Assembly (NCBI RefSeq): GCF_021134715.1 | Contig: NC_060019.1 | Location: forward strand, 7,378,001 to 7,442,000 | Direction: 5' to 3' | From: Daphnia pulex | Taxonomy: Eukaryota > Arthropoda > Branchiopoda > Diplostraca > Daphniidae | Length of the DNA: 64,000 bases | Part shown: in pieces, positions 58,087-64,000 of the stretch | How the letters are laid out: each line of letters opens with the position of its first letter | How positions within the stretch are numbered: position 1 is the stretch's first letter | Position numbers and translations under genes: made by a program | The notes under the pieces: generated by a model | What the model saw: the letters and a program-made list of their open reading frames with translations, nothing else | Told to the model about the DNA's origin: nothing | Database searches by the model: none

Positions 58087-61000
58087 TTAAAATTTCCACG
58101 GAAGGAAGCCGCAGATAGCTCCGTTCCAAGGTGAGCGACCATACGAGGCTGGAATGTCTTTCAAGAAACAGATTCCCGTCACCGAGTTGTAGGTAAACGC
58201 GTTGCACTTGCCGTCATTGATGCAGAGTCGGCCGCACTGTTCTCCTGGGATGGTCTTTCGACTCAGATCGTAGCCGGGGAAGTCGCAATTCTGCAGCCAT
58301 TTGACACCGCCTTCACCGGTGTTGTATTCCGGCCAGCGATCTTCCACCCCGAATGGGCGAAGGTTAAGACGAGGGATAGAGCCGGAATCGCAATTCAAAA
58401 TCGGGTTTCTGATGTAAATCAAACGGGGAATAATTAGTCAATGCGTCATCGTAATTTTTAAATTAATTTGTCGATTTACTTACACGTGAGATGGTGTTTT
58501 AAAGATTAGAGGCTGGCTGGATTTCACGTTGCTGTTGTCACAGACGAGACGGGCAAAACTGGCGCGTCGGATTTCAGTCAGTTGATCTAAACATTTGTTC
58601 AAAAATTAATCGGTCAAATCAGAATTTAAAAGTTTTCATTGTTTTCATACCTTTGGTGAAGCTGCTGGGCTGTCCAGCGAGATCGTAGAAGAAGCGGTCG
58701 CCCCGTTTCAGTTTCAGAAACTGATCGGCTATGATGCACTGAAAAGTGGGTCCCACCAAGGCACCTGGAGCCAATCGCTCTGACATGGCCCCGATGAACA
58801 GGTCGATGTCGTCAACCGTATCGTACAATTTCGCAAATTTATCCAAAATCTGTTAAGTATATCATCTCATAACCTTTTGTTGACGTGAATTTAGCGTGAG
58901 CTGTAAACGTACCGCAGGGGAAATCAAATTGAGAAGGTCGCTGAATTGGCCGGCAGGTGGCAAACCACATTGGGTCCGATAGGCGTTATAGCCGGGAATA
59001 CCTATATCACAAAGTGTTATTACATTAGCTTAATGGAAAGACGTATAGTAAATAGGAAGAAATACCATGATCACGACCGCGTTGGAGGTTAAGTGAAACC
59101 AAATCCAAGCCAAAACCCTTGCCTTGCTCTTCAAACAAATGATTTGTTACCTGTGACATAAACAATAACACCATCAGCGTATTAAAATAAAGATATGAAA
59201 TTGTAATAATCAAATTTACCTCCTGGGTGAAATAGTTTTCCGCATTTTGACTGGGCTGACTGGCCAATCCAATGAGAAACTTGTCGAGATTGCCCGGCGT
59301 GTATATTTCCTGCATTTTGAAAAAGTGTTGACGTAACAGGATTTCTCGATCCTTGGTCCCCCGCTGATTAGTCAAACTGCACAAACGTTCGATTCATCAG
59401 ACCCATAATTGAATAATTAAGGAAAAATGATATACGTACTGATGTTTCCCTTGAATGAGGGTGTGGCCGAACCGGAAAGCGGCTGCAGCAAATTCGTTCA
59501 AAACGGACGGATTGAGGTTCTTGTCGTAATCTTGACTGGAACCTTGTTGCAGTGGCAGCAGACCGAGTTCCTGCATTTTCACTCGACCGATAATGACGGG
59601 CAGCCATTCGTTGAATGTGATGTGCTGCATTTGGGCGGCCAGAATTCGTCTGGCCTCCTGGTAGAGACGCTCGTCGTCCCATCCGGGATTCAAACGGGCC
59701 AGTTCAGCCGCCAGTCGGTTGTGTTCACGCAAGAAAATCGTATGGGTCACAGCTAAATTGGGGTGCTCGTTCACTCGAGATGTATCACCTATTAGGCCCC
59801 CAACAAAGTTTAAAATTTTTTCTCCGACACGTACATTTTGTCTAAATGTTATTGACCTGTTTTGAAGCACTTGACATCGGTGGGTGGATCGATTCCGGAC
59901 ACTGTTTTGGACAAGGTACACGACACCTTAGACTCCTCGTCGGCTGGGAGTAAATCTAATTCATTCCTGGGAGTGACTTTCATGCCGCCTTTTTTAAACG
60001 TTCGTAATTCCCGCGCTGTTTTGTCGTCGGAACCGTAGACGTTCGAGTTGTCCAGAAAGTGCGTCAATTGGTTCATCTATATCCAAGATTGAGGTGATAA
60101 TTAATTGCCAAATGAATAAGTGTAATCAACTCACCTGTTCGGAAGCGCCGAAGGTGCAATCTGACCTGCGAATCGGTGCCGAACGGACCAATGGCATACA
60201 ACGTTGGCCAAACTTCGAGAAAAAAGAATCGTTCTCCGGAATCCCAATCGGAAAACACTCGGGATGGACAAGCTTTTTCTCAATAAATTTCCCATCCGGC
60301 ATACAGCACGGAATAGTGCTTCCATTGGCTTTTAAAAAAGGTTTAGAATAAGTAAATTTACTTCCTCGCTTTGAAACTTGCTAGTAGTACCCATTTTGAA
60401 TTCGGGAGTTCTCGTGAAATCGTGATCGATGAACTGCCCGTACTGCATGACCCAGGTCGTGTCACTTTGGCTGGGAGAGTCAATATCGACGGCGACGGTT
60501 GTTGACACCAATCGAGCGCTACAATTCACACGAATCAAATATTTCTCAGTCAGCCAATTTCTTAGCGAATCATATCGTGTAAATCTTTGATTACCTGGGA
60601 AGGGCATTTTCGCCGCCATTTTTAGCTCGTCTGGGAGTCCGTACACCTATCGAATTTGATTCATTTCAATATAAATATAATTCGAGCATGACAAAATATT
60701 TGGGTATACCGTCAGCGTAAGCAGAAGGAAGAGCCCGTTGGAATTGTGTGAGCGATTTTCCCCAGGAAGGTCGCTGGATGTTGTTGCACGATCCATCCAG
60801 CGTTCTGTAAGGGGAACGGATTGTTTTTTCATCACAAACAGGATCGGCGGTGCACATTCCCGACAAAATCGTGTCCTTTAAGTTGAATTGTTTCATGGTC
60901 CTCTGAACATCTTCCGGCTTAATGTTAAATCTTTTCCGCACCCACAAATTATTGTTGATTAAAATGAATATCATAACGAAGGATAGACAAAAAAAAATTA

Positions 61001-62403
61001 CCTTTTAACAATCTCAGTGACGGTGTAAGATTCCATCATTGCGTCACGACTCATTTTCTCTGACTCCGCTGTGCTGGTGAAGACCAGCGCGTGTGTAGCA
61101 CGAGACGAGCCGGGCAAAACGAAAATTTTGTTCACGAAAAGTTGAGTCTCTATCGTGTCGGTGACCTTCATCTGCAGTTTACCGGCCTAAGCCGCCGAGT
61201 TCATAGAGTTGTTAATGCTGTTGTACTGCTGCTCTTGTTTAGGTGAATTAAATTCGAGATTATATTGCTTGGCTTTCTTCTCGTTATCTTGCAGAGGGGG
61301 TGCTCCGTAACCTTTCAAATGAAATCAGAAATTGTAAAAATTCAAGTTATAAAATGTCATAATTTTAATACTGTTTGCAGGAAGATCTGGACAGCAAGCT
61401 CCCGGACCGCCATCGGCTAAGGCGCAGCCCGCGCCGGGAGTGGTTAAAACGAGATCGTACCAGACAGCGCAGTCTTTGACCGGCCGGCATTTCGACTCTA
61501 ATCCGCCAACTGCCGGACAAGAATCGAAATCCCTGAAAGGTAGGTAACCACACACGCCACCGTTGATGGGTGTACGAGGAGTATTCAACGAGGTTTTTTT
61601 AAGGTAACAGGTCCCATCGCTGTGGCGGAAGTGGTTGCATTCAGGATTGGCAACGCACAGGCCGCCGCATTGCTCTCCGGTAGCCTCGATTCGCCCGATG
61701 TCGTTGCCGAAGAAATCGCAGTTGAGAAGCCACTTGACACCACCCTCTCCGGAATTCCAAACGTCCCGAGGCGGTGATTCTGGTACATGATGGTAAATTA
61801 TACTGTAACGATTGATCATTAACATTAAAATATATAGGAAACGAAAAATTACCGAATTTAAACGGAAGATAGCCGCACACGCCACCTTTGGCGGGGGTAC
61901 GACGACTTGTTAGCAGTAATGTCTTCAAGTAACAGTAGCCATCGTCGGTGTAACGAAAATGGGTGCATTTGGGGTGGGCAACACAGAGGCCTCCGCAATT
62001 TTCGCCGGAACTCGGCAACCGCTCCAAATCGTGCCCGTAATAATCGCAATTGAATTGCCATTTGACGTTGCCGTCGCCGGTGTTCCAATTCTCTTCGATG
62101 GCGTTTCTTGCTGCTTGACAGCCAATAGCGTCTCCAATCCTCAGATTATCGCAAGCTTGGCCGCCAATCAAGGACGGATTCATTTTGTACAGAGCATCTA
62201 GATCGATTCCGCAAGAGATGGCGATCTCCCAGCAGGTATCCCATCTTTTAATCGGAAGACAATTTCTGCCGGTGTCGAAACTCATGAGGAAAAGACATAC
62301 GACACTAGTGATGGGCAGCTGTAATAAGTGAATAAAATTTTCGACCGTATGATTGCGTAAATAGAACAGAAAATTTTAAAGAAACTTTTACTGTGATTTT
62401 CAT
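58087..62403 (-). pseudogene. LysM / PAN-like / heme-peroxidase gene, broken differently (unit 3)
   Basis: Same 16-exon layout, start codon at 62403-62401, stop at 58089-58087; exon lengths sum to 1,104 codons in phase. Exon 11 reads Gln where units 1/2 have TAG (base 59258), and exon 16 keeps the frame (RKTIPGEQCGRLCINDGKC) to FLPWKF, completing the third PAN-like domain. Exon 6 has two extra codons (GGENALPS), closer to the usual peroxidase motif before the SARLVS stretch. However, exon 4 has GAG to TAG at 61189-61187, codon 337, ahead of the peroxidase domain. Skipping exon 4 (310 bp) would shift the frame. Unless this is an error, no full-length protein can be made. Confidence 0.78.
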
Positions 62404-62906
62404 GGCGCAGAGCTTGTTGGCCGGCCGCTGGAGAACAAATAGTTTACCCCTCAACAGCAGGAGAGATAATTAATGGACAGCGAAAAGATTAAGACCAGAT
62501 AGCTTTAAAAGATTTAAAAGTGACAATTAATCATACAACAGTCTTACCGCTTCTAATGTCTAAAGAAGTATCTGCAGTTATTTCCAACAAATTTAAAGTA
62601 GTTAAGAATTGCATGCAATGAATACCTGCTAGTTGGATGGAAAAATATAAATAATCCCAGCTATACGAAAGATAAATTGGAAGCAGTCTTCAACTACTGT
62701 GGGAAATGACCTTGATTCTTCTACCAATTTTGCCAAAACTATGTTAGTAATTGTACTAAATAATAAGAAAATAGAGGCTTACCGTATTGTTGGAAGAAGA
62801 AAACAATTTTTTAATGCTAAAATGCTAAAATCTTACGAAATTTCAATTAAGATTCTTGAGCTCTGATCGACGACGTCTGCCCAGTAAAACAACGAGAAAC
62901 TCTCGA

Positions 62907-64000
62907 TTTGCAGTCCTGCAGAGTGCAGACGACCTTCCGAAATCCGAACTGCGAAATCCGAATGTCGTTAATGAGAGCGTGTTGTCCTATTACCAAATAC
63001 CAGACTGTAGAAAGCAGGCATGATGTGTGAATGTGTGATTAAACACACAAATTTGTTTCTACTTTCTTAAAATCAACACAAAATTGTAATCGCTTTCTGT
63101 TTGAGTAAATTGGAAATGCACTGACATCATAATGTCGTAATTGTTGCACAATTCACCCCAAGCGGCCATATTACGCACTATAACGATCGGCGCGAATTAA
63201 CTGAACGAATGTTGAATCGAAACGATAATCAAATAAAATTGTATTACTCTGCCTTAAAAAAAACAACTGATTAATGTTTGAATAATGAAAACGGAATCAC
63301 TGCAACAAAATTCAAGTTAATTGGTTGACACAATTTCGAGATATAGTCGTAATTGTAGGAGGAAGTCGACTTGCAAACAAAGATTTGCCCTTCTTTTTCA
63401 TACATAAGGGATCGCCACCGCATATGATCCCATTGTACACCATCTGTAAGCTTCTACGCCTTCTAGATAAAGTTACTGTGATTATAACCTGGCAAGCAAA
63501 ATGGAATCTCGTGCGAATGTTGAAATGGTTTGGAGAAAGGTTTGGAAAAGATTCTGGTACGACGACGATGATATGGGAGTGGTCAAGAAATGGAGAAGAG
63601 TGTTGACACAAGTTCCGAAAAATTATTCGCCACCATCCTCGTACCCGCACCCCGCGACGAATCCTCAGCTGATAACTTACGCGGACTGCGAGGCATTTTT
63701 CGAATCTGTAACCAGAGGCTCCAGGGAGGATTTGATTAAAACTCTCAACATCCACGGACCGAAAGTGACTACCGAATTGTCAAAATCGTACAACGAACAT
63801 GGGCAGACCCCTCTTCTAGTGGCCATCCGCCGAGGAAACTTGGACATGGTCAAATTCTTGGTCGGCAAACTGGGCGTTCCCATCGAGCAAAATGGACGAA
63901 TGGTGTGGAATGGTGTCGAATACCTGGACGTTCCAGCACTGTACGCGGCTATCGTTTGCGGAGAATTGGACATTGCCGCCTATCTTCTTTCCATGGAAGT
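62907..64000. repeat. Tandem array unit 4, start only
   Basis: Runs off the window inside the FEM1-like gene. It differs from the other units by several substitutions and small indels, including an in-frame 6-bp shortening inside the FEM1-like N-terminus. Confidence 0.92.
63501..64000 (+). CDS. FEM1-like ankyrin protein, 5' part (unit 4)
   Basis: Open from the ATG at 63501 to the window edge (166 codons). Differences from the other copies are in frame: the segment after KRFWY reads DDDDMGVVKKWRRVLTQV, two codons shorter than YDWNTGSGLVKKWRRVMKQV; also IEQNGRMVWNGVEY against IEQIGRMVSNGVEY. An indel of a multiple of three and an uninterrupted frame suggest a coding gene. Confidence 0.75.
   Translation, partial: MESRANVEMVWRKVWKRFWYDDDDMGVVKKWRRVLTQVPKNYSPPSSYPHPATNPQLITYADCEAFFESVTRGSREDLIKTLNIHGPKVTTELSKSYNEHGQTPLLVAIRRGNLDMVKFLVGKLGVPIEQNGRMVWNGVEYLDVPALYAAIVCGELDIAAYLLSME

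Larger units (their letters stand above)
49203..62906. repeat. Tandem array unit 3 (13,704 bp, mosaic)
   Basis: The first roughly 185 bp carry small insertions and substitutions shared with unit 4 (for example CATGATGTGTG and CTTAAAATCAAC). From about 49,390 to 56,560 it follows units 1/2 at a constant offset of 13,693 bp. From about 56,560 to the end it again carries scattered substitutions and short indels. This mosaic suggests gene conversion, unequal exchange or an assembly switch. Confidence 0.92.

Noticed and set aside
59397-59921. A 174-codon frame in unit 3 running through the intron between exons 9 and 10
   Set aside because: Explained by a short intron that happens to be open; the spliced model keeps the conserved peroxidase sequence (KCFKTG to DTSRVNEHPNL).
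21831-64000. CRISPR-like or short-spacer array
   Set aside because: The repetition is of whole 13.7-kb gene blocks, not short repeats with spacers.

Overview
The window looks like nuclear DNA of a small-genome arthropod, most likely a branchiopod crustacean such as Daphnia. I infer this from very short introns (mostly 60-110 bp), compact intron-rich genes on both strands, a MATH/BTB pair, and LysM/PAN-like/heme-peroxidase genes. I could not run a search, so the organism is an inference. Gene models were built by joining exons at GT-AG sites (one GC-AG) and checking that codon phase is kept at every junction.

Left part (1-21830), unique sequence. The minus strand carries the first nine coding exons (1443 codons) of a BAZ2/toutatis-type chromatin remodeller, with its 5' end near 5388, a probable first intron of about 3.8 kb and a likely non-coding first exon ending at 9190. 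Next comes PMPCA (alpha subunit of mitochondrial processing peptidase, + strand, 11 exons, 527 aa). Two minus-strand MATH/BTB genes follow; the one nearer PMPCA is split by an in-frame TAA. Then come PSMD5 (+ strand, 6 exons, 507 aa) and, convergent with it, an SLC35A nucleotide-sugar transporter (minus strand, 6 exons, 348 aa, with one GC-AG intron).

Right part (21831-64000), a tandem array. A block of about 13.7 kb is repeated head to tail: unit 1 (21831-35516) and unit 2 (35517-49202) are both exactly 13,686 bp and agree wherever I compared them. Unit 3 (49203-62906) is 13,704 bp and mosaic. Unit 4 (62907 onward) runs off the window and has its own variants. Each unit holds, in order: an intronless FEM1-like gene (+) with an unusual acidic insert; a broken fragment of a large gene resembling the bridge-like lipid-transfer family hobbit/KIAA0100 (-); a palindrome cluster and a tRNA-like SINE-like head; an intronless lysine-rich gene of unknown function (+); about 2 kb of AT-rich non-coding DNA with an internal degenerate duplication; and a 16-exon gene (-) for a secreted LysM / PAN-like / PAN-like / CLIP-like / heme-peroxidase / PAN-like protein of about 1,102 residues.

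The peroxidase gene is broken in every complete unit, but differently. Units 1 and 2 share a nonsense codon in exon 11 and a frameshift in exon 16. Unit 3 is intact at both sites but has a nonsense codon in exon 4. The FEM1-like frame is open in all three complete copies and in the visible part of the fourth. The array may be a real recent amplification with gene conversion or partly an assembly effect; the identical lengths of units 1 and 2 make this the first thing to test.
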